DNA of 64,000 nucleotides from DASWTL01 sp035575925 (GTDB taxonomy: Bacteria > Bacteroidota > Bacteroidia > Sphingobacteriales > Sphingobacteriaceae). The notes beneath the pieces are model-generated. The model made no database searches. It was not told the DNA's origin and was given only the letters and a program-made list of their open reading frames with translations. Within the stretch, counting starts at the first letter, position 1. Each line of letters opens with the position of its first letter. The position numbers were made by a program, and so were the translations under genes. Shown here piece after piece: positions 8,437-18,589 of this stretch. The stretch covers positions 1 through 64,000 of the forward strand of contig DATLXK010000029.1 in assembly GCA_035575925.1 (NCBI GenBank). The letters run 5' to 3'.

Positions 8437-10914
8437 ATGAGTTTGAAAAAGATAACAATGCTGTTATTAACAGTAATATGTATAGTGCTATGCTCTAATG
8501 ATGCATTTTCGCAGACAACTGCTGCCGATATAAAAAAAATACGGGTCGATGAATTAAGTGACGACCAGATCCGCCTTTATCTTGCTCAGTTCAAAGCAAG
8601 CGGTTTGAGCGAAGAGCAAATGGAGGAAGCCGCCCTTGCACAGGGAATGGATCCGGGTGAGGTAAGAAAACTTCGTGCCCGGGTGGATAAACTAAAAAAT
8701 GAGGGTAAGTCCAAAAGTACCAGCGGGAATACTGCATCATCAAAGGGGAGCGGGCGTGGAACCAGGGAGTTGAATTATGAAAGAGATAGCATACCCTCCC
8801 GTAAGGATACTTTAAGTGTTGCCCAACTTGCTCTTTCGGAACTCAGATCTAAGATATTCGGAGCTGATATTTTTAAAAATGAAAATTTAAGTTTTGAGCC
8901 GAATCTGCGGCTTGCAACTCCGCCAAACTACCAGATCGGTCCGGATGATGAGCTGTTAATTGATATTTATGGATATTCAGAGGCAAGTTATGAGTTAAAG
9001 GTATCACCAGAAGGAACTATCAACATACCTTATATAGGTATAATTCAGGTTGGCGGATTGTCTGTTGAAGCCGCTACTTCTAAAATAAAATCGCGTCTCG
9101 CAACTATATACAGCGGTATCAGAAGCGGGAATACCAATGTTAGTATTGCCATTGGCAACATCCGCAGTATTAAGGTAATTTTGACCGGAGAAGTGGTGAA
9201 GCCGGGAACATATACACTTCCGTCTCTTGCAACCGTTTTTAATGCCCTTTATTCTTCAGGTGGCCCTACTGAAAACGGGTCTTTCCGCCAGATCGAAGTT
9301 ATCCGGGGGGGACGTCGGCTGGCAACTCTGGATTTGTATGACTTCCTGTTAACAGGTCAATTGAAAAATAATTTGCAATTGCGTGATCAGGATGTAATCC
9401 GTATCCCTACATATAGAAAACGAGTTGAAATTATAGGTCAGGTAAAACGACCCGGAATTTTTGAAATGCTACCTGGTGAAAAGTTTTCCGATCTGCTTCG
9501 GTTTACCGGCGATTTTAATGAACGTGCTTATCAAGGCAGAATTAAGGTTTTAAAAAATACGGCAACCGAACGAAAAATCAGTGACATCACAACTGATCAA
9601 TATCTTACTTATCTGCCCGAGAGCGGGGATAAATTTTTTGTTGATGAAATTTTAGACCGTTTTGAGAACAGGGTACGCATACAAGGTGCTGTATACCGGG
9701 AAGGGGAATATGAACTGGAGCCAGGTCTTACGGTTAAACAATTAATACAAAAAGCAGAAGGTTTACAGCAGGATGCTTTCATGAAAAGGGCTTATATTAC
9801 CCGGTTAGGAAGTGATATGCAGGCCGAACTTGTAGCTTTTGATCCGGAAAAGATACTTTCAGGCGAAGCTCCGGACATTCTGTTGAAGCGGGAAGATGTG
9901 GTAAGGATATCTTCTATATTTGAGCTTAAAGAAAATTATTCCATTCGGGTTGAAGGTGAAGTACAAAGGCCGGGAACCTTAACTTATGCAGAAGGGATGA
10001 GCCTGGAAGATGCTATCATCCAGAGCGGAGGATTAAAAGAAGGAGCTACCCCGCAACGTATTGAGGTATCCAGAAGAGTAAAAGCCAGTGATGCACTTTC
10101 GTCAACTGCCCAGATTGCAGAGGTTTTTCAGGTTAATATAGGTCGCGACCTGACAACCTCCATTGAAGGGTTTAAACTACAGCCATTTGATATTGTGGTG
10201 GTGCGGCCTTCTTCAGGATATCAGGTACAACGTTTAGTAAGAATTGATGGAGAAGTATTATATCCCGGAACCTACATCGTATCTAATAAAAATGAGCGAA
10301 TTTCTGATCTGATAAAACGCGCAGGAGGATTTACGGCCCTGGCATTTGTTGAAGGTGCTTCATTAAAACGGCAATCCAATGCCCAAATAGAACAGGATAA
10401 GTTAAGAAAAATACAGCGTTTGCAGAATACCCTTGATTCATCAGCAGTAATTAATGAAGAAGTTTTACGGAATGATTATGTTGGAATAAATATGCCTAGT
10501 ATTTTGGATAAACCCGGCTCTCGTGCAGATATCTTTCTGGAGGAAGGCGATGTATTGAATATCCCAAAACAATTGCAAACTGTCAAAGTTAGCGGGGAGG
10601 TATTGGCACCTGTTACAGTAATATTTCATTCAAATCGCGGATTTAAACAGTACATTTCAAATGCAGGTGGATTTGGAACAAGGTCTAGGAAAAAGAATTC
10701 CTATATTATTTATGCAAACGGCTCTGTTCAAAGTACCAGGAAATTTTTGTTCTTTAATAATTACCCTGTGGTAAAGCCCGGGTCTGAAATTTTTGTTCCT
10801 AAAAAAGATGGGGATAACAAACTTAGTTTAGCTGAATTGATGGGTATAACGTCGGGTGTAGCATCCCTGGGAGCCATTATTCTAGGTATTGTGAACCTAA
10901 TCGGCAGCAAGTAA
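8437..10914 (+). CDS. Wza-type polysaccharide export protein with multiple SLBB domains
   Basis: An 825-residue secreted protein expected to form or line the outer-membrane export channel. The start at 8437 gives a clean signal peptide (MSLKKITMLLL to SNDAFSQ, about 26 residues); an in-frame ATG at 8410 would add nine residues. A helical linker follows, then the Poly_export domain (YQIGPDDELLIDIYG near 163) and six SLBB-like repeats, each opening with a G-x-V-x-x-P-G pattern (for example LTGEVVKPGTY, IIGQVKRPGIF, VEGEVQRPGTL, IDGEVLYPGTY). A hydrophobic segment ends the protein (GITSGVASLGAIILGIVNL). E. coli Wza is near 380 residues; the long multi-SLBB form is common in Bacteroidota. No second copy exists in the window, so both clusters may share it. 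Confidence 0.92.
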   Translation: MSLKKITMLLLTVICIVLCSNDAFSQTTAADIKKIRVDELSDDQIRLYLAQFKASGLSEEQMEEAALAQGMDPGEVRKLRARVDKLKNEGKSKSTSGNTASSKGSGRGTRELNYERDSIPSRKDTLSVAQLALSELRSKIFGADIFKNENLSFEPNLRLATPPNYQIGPDDELLIDIYGYSEASYELKVSPEGTINIPYIGIIQVGGLSVEAATSKIKSRLATIYSGIRSGNTNVSIAIGNIRSIKVILTGEVVKPGTYTLPSLATVFNALYSSGGPTENGSFRQIEVIRGGRRLATLDLYDFLLTGQLKNNLQLRDQDVIRIPTYRKRVEIIGQVKRPGIFEMLPGEKFSDLLRFTGDFNERAYQGRIKVLKNTATERKISDITTDQYLTYLPESGDKFFVDEILDRFENRVRIQGAVYREGEYELEPGLTVKQLIQKAEGLQQDAFMKRAYITRLGSDMQAELVAFDPEKILSGEAPDILLKREDVVRISSIFELKENYSIRVEGEVQRPGTLTYAEGMSLEDAIIQSGGLKEGATPQRIEVSRRVKASDALSSTAQIAEVFQVNIGRDLTTSIEGFKLQPFDIVVVRPSSGYQVQRLVRIDGEVLYPGTYIVSNKNERISDLIKRAGGFTALAFVEGASLKRQSNAQIEQDKLRKIQRLQNTLDSSAVINEEVLRNDYVGINMPSILDKPGSRADIFLEEGDVLNIPKQLQTVKVSGEVLAPVTVIFHSNRGFKQYISNAGGFGTRSRKKNSYIIYANGSVQSTRKFLFFNNYPVVKPGSEIFVPKKDGDNKLSLAELMGITSGVASLGAIILGIVNLIGSK

Positions 10915-10934
10915 GTTTACTCTATATCCTCACA

Positions 10935-11990
10935 TTGAATAAGATCAACGACAGCCAAAAGAAGGATAAGATCTCTGTAAAGGAGGTGATTTCCAGGTTG
11001 GGAATCTGGAAATTGTATCTTATATCCAAATGGAAGATTATTGTATTAGCCGGAATAACTGGCGGATCTTTAGGGCTTTTATATGCAGTCCTTACAAAAG
11101 CAGAATATAATGCTCGATGCACTTTTGTTCTTGAAGAAGCTGATAAAGGTGGTTTAGGTTCTTTTTCAGGATTGGCTTCATTAGCAGGTATTGATCTTAA
11201 TAGCCTGGGGGGCAGTAGTGGTATTTTTCAGGGTGACAACATTATCGAACTGTATAAATCTCGGTCTATGATTGAGAAGACCTTGCTTTCTCCCGGTAAT
11301 TTCCTTGGTAAAAAGCAATTACTTATCGAACGATTTGCGGAGTTTTACCATATAGATGAAAAATGGAGGGATATTAAACCCTCAGATCTTAATTTCAAAA
11401 AAATGCCTTACACCTGGAAACAGGATAGCATTATTAGTGTAGTTGTAGAAAACATTAATGAAAAATACTTAATTGTAGGCAAGCCTGACAAGAAATTAAG
11501 CATCATTAGCGTGGAGTATACTTCTGAAGATCATTTTTTTGCAAAAGTTTTTACAGACGAGATTGTAAAGAATGTAAACGATTTTTACACGGCAACAAAA
11601 ACAAAAAAATCCACACAGAATGTGAGAATACTGGAAAGACAGGCCGATAGCGTTAAGAGGGTGTTAAATTCTTCGATAAGTGGTGTGGCAGCCTCCAATT
11701 CTGCCAACCCGAATATGAATCCCGCTTTATTAATGCTCAAAACGCCATCTCAAAAGAGACAAGTTGACGTGCAGGCAAGCTCCTCAATCTATGCTGAGAT
11801 AGTTAAAAATCTTGAGCTGTCCAAGATCTCATTAAGAAGAGAAACCCCGTTAATCCAGATAATCGATAAGCCGGTGTTTCCTTTAAAAAAATACAGGCCT
11901 CGGAAGTTATACTCATTATTGTTAGGAGGAATTATAGCCGGAGCAACAACTGTACTGATTTTGATCTGGAAGAAAATGTATTTTGATTGA
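10935..11990 (+). CDS. Wzz/Wzc-N-type chain-length determinant, first copy
   Basis: A 351-residue inner-membrane polysaccharide co-polymerase that sets chain length with Wzy. A first membrane segment (IIVLAGITGGSLGLLYAV, about 35-52) and a last one near the C-terminus (LLLGGIIAGATTVLILIW) bracket a large periplasmic part. The conserved proline-rich stretch before the last helix is present (IIDKPVFPLKKYRPRK). There is no tyrosine-kinase domain, so it is Wzz-like rather than full Wzc. The only workable start is a TTG at 10935; the next in-frame ATG would remove the first membrane helix. Its paralogue at 31101 also starts with TTG. It follows the Wza-type gene by 20 nt. Confidence 0.88.
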   Translation: MNKINDSQKKDKISVKEVISRLGIWKLYLISKWKIIVLAGITGGSLGLLYAVLTKAEYNARCTFVLEEADKGGLGSFSGLASLAGIDLNSLGGSSGIFQGDNIIELYKSRSMIEKTLLSPGNFLGKKQLLIERFAEFYHIDEKWRDIKPSDLNFKKMPYTWKQDSIISVVVENINEKYLIVGKPDKKLSIISVEYTSEDHFFAKVFTDEIVKNVNDFYTATKTKKSTQNVRILERQADSVKRVLNSSISGVAASNSANPNMNPALLMLKTPSQKRQVDVQASSSIYAEIVKNLELSKISLRRETPLIQIIDKPVFPLKKYRPRKLYSLLLGGIIAGATTVLILIWKKMYFD

Positions 11991-12001
11991 TTATATAGCT
12001 A

Positions 12002-12862
12002 GTGTTAAATATACAAGCAGGTTTCTATTTAATTCGGAGGGTTGGCTACCACATACGATGGCTGTTTATTAATAGTTCATGGCTGTTTTTTAAACAAAAT
12101 AATGCACAGCATTTAGTAAACAAAAACTATTCTATAGGTATCGTTACTTATTTTGACCGGTATGGGCGGTTCTTCAAGCCTCTGATTACGCGTCTTGTTA
12201 GTTTATTTCCTGATACAGAAATCGTAATTGCAATTAATGGTTATCATAATAAGCAGGTTCAGGCAAAATATCTGGAACAGATAGGGGCTTTTCTGGCGCA
12301 GTTTCCCAATGTTAAAATAGTTCAATTTAATGAACCCCAAAGCCTTAGTAAATTATGGAACTTATTGATGGTTAATTCGCTCGCTGATAAAACTTTTATA
12401 TTTAATGATGATATACAAATAGGGCCCCAATTTAGAGAAGATTTGAATCAATCTGGAATTATGGATGAAGAAGTAGCACTGATCAATGAAAGTTGGAGCC
12501 ATTATTTAATCTCAAAGAATACGGTAAAAAAGATCGGTTGGTTTGATGAGCGGTTTCCTGCTGTAGGAAATGAAGACGAAGACTATGAGTGCAGGCTGGT
12601 ATTAAATGGTATTTATGTAAAAAATTTTAAAATAAGAAGTTTAAAAAATATCGTTTTCAAGACTCAGAATTTTTCCTGGAAAAATACAGAGGTGGTTAAT
12701 AGTAAATATGTACGCGCCAACCAGGTTTTTTTCAATTCAAAGTGGGATGTAAAAGAGGATGCTGAAAACGGCTATACATATGTACGAATACTGAATAAAT
12801 ATGTGTGTCTAAAAGCTGGAATGGAAACACCTGAGTTCTATACTTCACCAACTACTTCATAA
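12002..12862 (+). CDS. Glycosyltransferase, GT2-like
   Basis: A 286-residue protein resembling the GT-A fold of family 2, although the N-terminal pattern is less typical than in its neighbours. The acidic nucleotide-sugar site is probably FNDDIQIG, and NEDEDYECRL looks like the C-terminal acceptor-side motif. It starts with GTG at 12002. A hydrophobic stretch (HIRWLFINSSWLFF) near the N-terminus may attach it to the membrane. It lies between the Wzz-type gene and the epimerase gene in the same direction. Donor and acceptor are unknown. Confidence 0.7.
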   Translation: MLNIQAGFYLIRRVGYHIRWLFINSSWLFFKQNNAQHLVNKNYSIGIVTYFDRYGRFFKPLITRLVSLFPDTEIVIAINGYHNKQVQAKYLEQIGAFLAQFPNVKIVQFNEPQSLSKLWNLLMVNSLADKTFIFNDDIQIGPQFREDLNQSGIMDEEVALINESWSHYLISKNTVKKIGWFDERFPAVGNEDEDYECRLVLNGIYVKNFKIRSLKNIVFKTQNFSWKNTEVVNSKYVRANQVFFNSKWDVKEDAENGYTYVRILNKYVCLKAGMETPEFYTSPTTS

Positions 12863-12887
12863 ATATATCAAGAAGTAATTTTATAAT

Positions 12888-13880
12888 ATGGAAAAAATTC
12901 TCGTTACCGGTGCCGCTGGCTTTATTGGATCGCATGTTGTTGATGCACTTATAGCTGAAGGAAAACCTGTGATCGCCCTTGACGATCTGAGTGGCGGGTT
13001 TATAGAAAATGTTAATCCTAAGGCTAAGTTCATTGAAGGAAGTATTACAAATACAACACTTCTTAATAATATCTTTTCTGAAAATAAAATTTCTCACATT
13101 TATCATTTGGGAGCATATGCTGCAGAAGGATTAAGTCATTTCATTCGTAATTTTAATTATAATAATAATTTAGTTGGGAGTATAAATCTGATCAACCAGG
13201 CTATTTTGCACGAAGTCAAGTGTTTTGTATTTGCTTCTTCAATAGCTGTATATGGCAAAAACCAACTTCCATACACAGAAGAAACACCTCCGCAACCTGA
13301 AGATCCATACGGAATAGCAAAATATGCTGTAGAGCTTGATCTGAAGAGTGCCCATGAATTGTTCGGCTTAAACTATGTTATATTCAGGCCCCACAATGTA
13401 TATGGAGAGCGGCAGAATATCGGCGATAAATACAGAAATGTAATCGGAATATTTATGAATAATATTCTTAAAGATATAGAGCTTCCTATTTTTGGGGATG
13501 GAAACCAAACCCGGGCGTTCAGTTATATTGATGATGTAGCTTTGCCAATTTCCCACTCTGGCTTTATGAGCGAAGCGTACAATAATGTATTTAATATAGG
13601 TGCTGATAAACCTTATACCATCAATGAGCTTGTAGATGTGGTGGCCAAGGCCTTTGATACGTCTCCGAGGCTAATATATCATGAAGCCAGAAATGAAGTG
13701 GTGAATGCGTATTCAAGTCATGAAAAGGCAGATCGGGTTTTCGGTCATTTCATAAAAAATGTGGATCTTGAAGAAGGAATTAATCGGATGGTTGCTTCTG
13801 TGAAGATGTCAGGCGCCAAGAGTACCCCTAAGTTTAAGAATATTGAAATAGAAAAGAACCTCCCTGCAGCCTGGAAATAG
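12888..13880 (+). CDS. NAD-dependent sugar epimerase/dehydratase, GalE-like SDR
   Basis: A 330-residue extended short-chain dehydrogenase acting on a nucleotide sugar. GAAGFIGSH near the N-terminus binds NAD. FASSIAVYG supplies the catalytic serine region, and EDPYGIAK gives Tyr141 and Lys145. RPHNVYGERQN and GDGNQTRAFSYIDD are typical of UDP-glucose or UDP-GlcNAc 4-epimerases. The exact substrate is open; it might partner the dehydrogenase at 4750 or supply UDP-galactose-type sugars to this cluster. It sits 25 nt behind the preceding glycosyltransferase gene. Confidence 0.88.
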   Translation: MEKILVTGAAGFIGSHVVDALIAEGKPVIALDDLSGGFIENVNPKAKFIEGSITNTTLLNNIFSENKISHIYHLGAYAAEGLSHFIRNFNYNNNLVGSINLINQAILHEVKCFVFASSIAVYGKNQLPYTEETPPQPEDPYGIAKYAVELDLKSAHELFGLNYVIFRPHNVYGERQNIGDKYRNVIGIFMNNILKDIELPIFGDGNQTRAFSYIDDVALPISHSGFMSEAYNNVFNIGADKPYTINELVDVVAKAFDTSPRLIYHEARNEVVNAYSSHEKADRVFGHFIKNVDLEEGINRMVASVKMSGAKSTPKFKNIEIEKNLPAAWK

Positions 13881-13922
13881 CTGATGTAAAGAAGAAACAT
13901 ACATCTATCTTTACCTAAACCC

Positions 13923-15407
13923 ATGAATACGGATCAGAATGGAATAGTCAGGAACGGTTTTTTTTCTGTCGTCCAGATAGTTATAAGTAGTTTAAGTTAT
14001 GTAATTGTTTATTACATGGTGTTAAGCAGAACAGGTAAGGCAGAGTTAGGTATGTGGTCTCTCATTACTTCCATACCTGCAGCCTTCACTGTATTTGGTT
14101 CAGGAGTTTCAGGATGCCTTTTACGTTATATCCCCGTGTACATCGCCAGGGGGGAACCCTTACAATTTAACCGTATTTTGGCTAGTGGTACTTTGTTTAA
14201 TTTTATTCTTGGATTGGTTATCTCTGCAGCCGGGTATATTTTTTCTGAACCTATAATACGGTTTATGTTTGATATTGCTCGTGTACCGGTGTTGTATAAA
14301 GAAGTATTTCATCTCACTCTGATCACTTTTTTTCTTAATTTCATTTCTTCGGTATTTTTATTCAGTTTAGATGGATTGCAATTAATCTACAAACGAAATA
14401 TAATAATAATGGCGGCATCGGTTTTTTTTTGCATTTGCTGCCTGCTGTTTATCCCCCTTATGGGATTAAAAGGACTTCTTTATGCTCAGACTGTGCAAGC
14501 AGCGGTCATTTTTTTTTCAGCCTGGATAATACTTAAAAGTTCAAAGCCATTTAATATGGCGGAACTCCGACCGGATAAAGCCCATATAAAGCTTTTTTTT
14601 ACCTACGGACAAGACTTTCAATACATATCCCTTTCGATCTTGCTTTTTGATCCGCTAACCAAATATTTTTTAAACAGGTATTTTAGTCTTTCAGCTGTTG
14701 GAATATATGATATTGTAAACCGCGCGATAACCCAGATACGCATGGTTTTGGTCAATGCAATTCAGGTCATTATTCCAGTAGTTTCCAAACGGTCTGAAGA
14801 AAAGAGCCTTGATGTTGAACACTTGTACTCTAAAGCATTGAGGGGCGCTGCATTTTTAAGTATATTAAGTTACAGTATTCTCATTTGCATCAGTATACCG
14901 ATAGTCTATCTGCTTGATCATAAAGATCTCGGTTTTTATATTATTTTCCTGGTTTGTCTTTCATTTGCGTATATAATCAATATCATTGCAGCACCGGCTT
15001 ATTCCATATTAATGGGATTAGGCAAGTTGAATCACATCGTTATTTCACACCTCATCTCAACCGGTTTAAATATTATCCTCTTTTTATTGCTGCAATATAA
15101 ACCTCTGCCTGAATGGATGGTTTTGCCGCCACTTTTTGCCATATCAGTTTCATCGTTTTATATTCTTAATCAATTCCATGCAGAATATCGAACTATCAAA
15201 GTGAAAGTTTTACATGAAGATTTAGGGCCATATATTCTATCTGTATTGGCAGTATTGTCTACCATACTAATTTACAAAATGGATTTTGACATCACCTGGT
15301 TGTATATTTTGAACCTGTTATATCTGTTTCCATTAGCGTTTATGCTATTCCGAAATACTTTTTTAATCAGTTTAAAAGGCAGGTTAACATCGGCTGTGAG
15401 CAAATGA
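13923..15407 (+). CDS. wzx: Wzx-type O-unit flippase, first copy
   Basis: A 494-residue polytopic membrane protein with about 12-14 hydrophobic segments. The N-terminus (NGFFSVVQIVISSLSYVIVY) and SGVSGCLLRYIP resemble the polysaccharide-transport/MATE-like flippases. Wzx moves the undecaprenyl-linked repeat unit across the inner membrane for polymerisation by Wzy. It overlaps the next glycosyltransferase gene by 4 nt (ATGA), showing translational coupling. A second, unrelated-looking flippase is at 43048, so each cluster has its own. Confidence 0.9.
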   Translation: MNTDQNGIVRNGFFSVVQIVISSLSYVIVYYMVLSRTGKAELGMWSLITSIPAAFTVFGSGVSGCLLRYIPVYIARGEPLQFNRILASGTLFNFILGLVISAAGYIFSEPIIRFMFDIARVPVLYKEVFHLTLITFFLNFISSVFLFSLDGLQLIYKRNIIIMAASVFFCICCLLFIPLMGLKGLLYAQTVQAAVIFFSAWIILKSSKPFNMAELRPDKAHIKLFFTYGQDFQYISLSILLFDPLTKYFLNRYFSLSAVGIYDIVNRAITQIRMVLVNAIQVIIPVVSKRSEEKSLDVEHLYSKALRGAAFLSILSYSILICISIPIVYLLDHKDLGFYIIFLVCLSFAYIINIIAAPAYSILMGLGKLNHIVISHLISTGLNIILFLLLQYKPLPEWMVLPPLFAISVSSFYILNQFHAEYRTIKVKVLHEDLGPYILSVLAVLSTILIYKMDFDITWLYILNLLYLFPLAFMLFRNTFLISLKGRLTSAVSK

Positions 15408-16120
15408 ATCCTAAAATATCGATTATAACAGTAGTTTACAATGGCGCAAAATTTCTGGAGCAAGCTATCCAAAGCGTTCTGGGTCAAACCTATACTAATA
15501 TCGAATATATCATTATTGACGGAGGCTCTAAGGATAGCACTCTGGATATTATCAGGAAATACGATGACCGGATATTTAAATGGGTAAGCGAGCCGGACCG
15601 GGGAATTTACGATGCGATGAATAAAGGTATCACTTTTGCTACTGGCGAACTGATTGGAATTCTTAATGCTGATGACTGGTATGAGCCAGACGCAGTAACA
15701 AAGGTGGTTAATGTTTGCGAAAAGTATTCAGATGGAGAGGTATTTCATGGTTTATTAAAGCGAAGGGATATAGAGGGGAATCTAAAGTATATAATCGGTC
15801 AATCCTCAGACCTCTTACCAAAAACTATGATTGAGCACCCGACATGTTTTGTAAAAAAGACCACCTATCAGCGATATGGATTATTCGATACTTCCATGCG
15901 CATAGCCGGTGACTACGAACTTATGCTCCGTCTAAAGAAGCACCAGGTTAAATTTGTGTTTATTGAAGAAGTACTGGCTAATTTCAGGGATGGAGGCGTG
16001 TCAAATTCCTTTAAACAAGTCAAAGAAACACTCACTCTTAAATATAACTATGGTTTTATATCGGGGTTCAAAAAAAATCTGCTGCTCTTATACTTTGGTT
16101 TAAAAAGGTTATTACCGTGA
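15404..16120 (+). CDS. Glycosyltransferase family 2
   Basis: A 238-residue GT-A enzyme. SIITVVYNGAKFLEQAIQS is the family start, IIIDGGSKDST and LNADDWY carry the acidic donor/metal residues, and IAGDYELMLRLKKH is the typical C-terminal motif of WcaA/PssE-like enzymes. It is short but complete. The start overlaps the flippase stop by 4 nt, and its own stop overlaps the GTG start of the next gene by 4 nt. It adds one sugar of the repeat unit on the cytoplasmic face; the donor is unknown. Confidence 0.9.
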   Translation: MNPKISIITVVYNGAKFLEQAIQSVLGQTYTNIEYIIIDGGSKDSTLDIIRKYDDRIFKWVSEPDRGIYDAMNKGITFATGELIGILNADDWYEPDAVTKVVNVCEKYSDGEVFHGLLKRRDIEGNLKYIIGQSSDLLPKTMIEHPTCFVKKTTYQRYGLFDTSMRIAGDYELMLRLKKHQVKFVFIEEVLANFRDGGVSNSFKQVKETLTLKYNYGFISGFKKNLLLLYFGLKRLLP

Positions 16121-17193
16121 AGATTGGGTTTGTGATAAACGATATTTCCTGTGGCAGGGGCAGCGAGCGTGTGGCTATTACCATAGCTAATGAATTGAGC
16201 AGATGGTATGAGGTGCAATTTATCAGTCTTAACCAGATAAATCAGCAGAGTTTTTTTAGCGTTGATAAAAAAGTCATCATCATACCGCTTCCTGATTCTG
16301 AAGTCTCTAACAAGCTAGCCAAAAAATTACAGGATTTCAGGTATATCACCAAATGTATCACACAATACCGGTTTGATATATTAGTGGGTGTGGGATCCTA
16401 TCCTTCCACATTATTAGGCATGATTAAAAAGGTAGGGAGTAAGCAGATAAAATGCCTCGGGTGGGAACACGCCAATCGAAGTGCTTTAAGGAGCTATTTC
16501 TGGAATAAATTACGCAAAATATTTTACCGGGAACTAGACGGTCTTATTTGTCTTAATTTATCTGATGAAATTGATTATAAAGGATACGCAAAATCAATTA
16601 AAGTTATTCCTAACCCCTTAGCCTTTCAATCTATAGAGATCGCCCCCCTGAATACAAAAACCATAATATCTATTGGTGCACTTGAGACGGAAAAAGGTTT
16701 TGATTTGCTTATAGAAGCGTTCAAAATAATATCAAATCGAATTCCAGATTGGAAACTGGTAATCATCGGCGAGGGGAGTATGAAGGATTCACTTGAAAAG
16801 CAAATAAAAAGCATCGGTGTGGGAGAAAGGATAAGTATTAAACCCGCGGTAATTGATGTGAGGAAAGAATATCTTCAAGCATCCATATACGTATTGCCAT
16901 CCAGAAGGGAAGGATTTGGTATGGTATTGATCGAGGCTATGGAATGTGGGGTGCCCTGCATCAGTTTTGATTGTCCTACAGGGCCTAAACATATCATTAC
17001 CCATGATAAAAATGGTATTTTAGTGCCGCCAAATGATATAGGCAAGCTGGCGGCTGCTATATATGATCTGATCAGCAATCATGAAAAAATGCAAAAATTA
17101 GCAATTGATGGTAAAATGGCTGTGAAAAAATATCGCCGGGAATTCATAGTGGCCCATTGGCAAGCTTGTCTGAATGAGATCACATCTGTATAG
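16117..17193 (+). CDS. Glycosyltransferase family 4
   Basis: A 358-residue GT-B retaining enzyme. The N-terminal domain has GRGSERVAITIANEL, and the C-terminal domain has ALETEKGFDLLIEAF and the E-x7-E signature in REGFGMVLIEAMECGVP. The start is a GTG coupled to the previous stop. Only 3 nt separate it from the polymerase gene, so it belongs to the same transcript. The sugar transferred cannot be predicted. Confidence 0.93.
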   Translation: MKIGFVINDISCGRGSERVAITIANELSRWYEVQFISLNQINQQSFFSVDKKVIIIPLPDSEVSNKLAKKLQDFRYITKCITQYRFDILVGVGSYPSTLLGMIKKVGSKQIKCLGWEHANRSALRSYFWNKLRKIFYRELDGLICLNLSDEIDYKGYAKSIKVIPNPLAFQSIEIAPLNTKTIISIGALETEKGFDLLIEAFKIISNRIPDWKLVIIGEGSMKDSLEKQIKSIGVGERISIKPAVIDVRKEYLQASIYVLPSRREGFGMVLIEAMECGVPCISFDCPTGPKHIITHDKNGILVPPNDIGKLAAAIYDLISNHEKMQKLAIDGKMAVKKYRREFIVAHWQACLNEITSV

Positions 17194-17196
17194 AGT

Positions 17197-18267
17197 ATGC
17201 TAACCTGGGTCATTTGGTTTTTAATCATACTAATCATTTTTGTTGCAGACCTGTATAAGGAAGATTATATCCTGACGGATTATTATGAAGACTTTTTTTA
17301 CACCTTGTTGGTGTTATTCGCTGTTTTTTTCGCCGGATTCCGATACCAGATCGGCAATGATTACGACTCATATGCGTCAATTTACCAATCAATATCTGCT
17401 GATCCACTTTCTACATATGTAGAGCCTGGGTTTGCATATTTTTGTTTTTTTCTGAGCTGGCTGGGGATTTCTGAACAGGGAATGTTTTTAGTTTTTTCAG
17501 CTACAACTATCATTCTCCTTGCAAAAACCTTAAAAAAATATTCAGTTAATCCGCTGGTGTCATTCATGATTTTCCTTTTCCTACCGGGATATTATTGGAA
17601 TACGCTTTCTATCGTGCGTCAGTTTTTCGCTATGGCTATTATCTTTTATGGTGTGAAATACATCATTAACCGGGAATTTCTGAAATACTTATTGTGTGTT
17701 ATTATAGCAACTGTGTTTCACAAGACTGCTGTAATTATGATACCTCTGTATTACCTGGTTCAATTGAATTTTAGCAGGTTTATTCTTCTGGCCGGATTGA
17801 TAATCGTAATTATTTTTCCTTTAACGAGTTACCTGGAGGGAAATATTCTTTTAACTGATTATGAAGATTATTTTACGTCTGACAAGCCTGAATTCTCTCT
17901 TGCAACCAGTCTTATTACCAAATTGGCAATATTTTTTATCGTTCTGTTTTACAAGGATCGTTTTGAAGATAATGAAAGCAAAATAATTATAAATATTTAC
18001 CTTCTGGGTGTTGTATTCTATTTTGCTACTCTTGCTACCGAAGCAATTTCAAGAATATCTCTGTATATGACCATTTTTGAGATCATCGCTATCGTTAAAA
18101 TATTCGACCTTTTCCTGTTAAAAGACCGTATCCAACTTCATGCACTTTACCTGACATATTGCGTACTTTTCTTTTTTAACCAGTTGCGGGTTTACGAAAC
18201 AGGCTATGTAAAAGGTACTTCAATTGGTAATATTGAGTATAAAATGAATTTTAAGGTGTGGAAATAA
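17197..18267 (+). CDS. EpsG-family polysaccharide polymerase (Wzy role), first copy
   Basis: A 356-residue membrane protein with about ten hydrophobic segments. The pattern VFFAGFRYQIGNDYDSYASIY near residue 45 and the arginine-containing loop SIVRQFFAMAI are typical of the EpsG group, which takes the Wzy role of joining repeat units at the periplasmic face. It follows three glycosyltransferase and flippase genes without gaps and is followed by dispersed repeats, which probably mark the end of this transcript. Confidence 0.85.
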   Translation: MLTWVIWFLIILIIFVADLYKEDYILTDYYEDFFYTLLVLFAVFFAGFRYQIGNDYDSYASIYQSISADPLSTYVEPGFAYFCFFLSWLGISEQGMFLVFSATTIILLAKTLKKYSVNPLVSFMIFLFLPGYYWNTLSIVRQFFAMAIIFYGVKYIINREFLKYLLCVIIATVFHKTAVIMIPLYYLVQLNFSRFILLAGLIIVIIFPLTSYLEGNILLTDYEDYFTSDKPEFSLATSLITKLAIFFIVLFYKDRFEDNESKIIINIYLLGVVFYFATLATEAISRISLYMTIFEIIAIVKIFDLFLLKDRIQLHALYLTYCVLFFFNQLRVYETGYVKGTSIGNIEYKMNFKVWK

Positions 18268-18274
18268 GCATACA

Positions 18275-18425
18275 CGTCATTGCCAACTGAAGCATAGTTG
18301 GTGCTGTGGCGTGAAGCAATCTCTTTCATGACGCTCCGCTTAAGGGGTGTTATAAGAAAGCCGGTACACGGGCAGATTGCTTCGTCCCCCGGCTGGTGGC
18401 TTGGGCTTCGATCCTCGAAATGACG
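18275..18425. repeat. Dispersed inverted-repeat element, family A, copy 3
   Basis: It begins CGTCATTGCC, contains GAAGCAATCTCTTTC and GCAGATTGCTTCG, and ends TCCTCGAAATGACG. The ends are inverted as in the copies near 6.1 kb. Together with the next half copy it fills the 322-nt gap 18268-18589. Confidence 0.75.
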
Positions 18426-18440
18426 CCCTATTAGCGAATC

Positions 18441-18490
18441 GTCATTGCCAACTGAAGCATAGTTGTGCTGTGGCGTGAAGCAATCTCTCT
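18441..18490. repeat. Dispersed repeat, family A, half copy 4
   Basis: Left half only: GTCATTGCCAACTGAAGCAT continues to GAAGCAATCTCTC. It matches the left half of the preceding copy almost base for base apart from one deleted G. Confidence 0.7.
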
Positions 18491-18589
18491 AATAACGATA
18501 ACCTAATAAACCTTCAGTTGAGATCATACTCTATTTTAAAAAGATTACGTTTATTTGCAGCGTATGATTAATTCATCCTATACGGCACT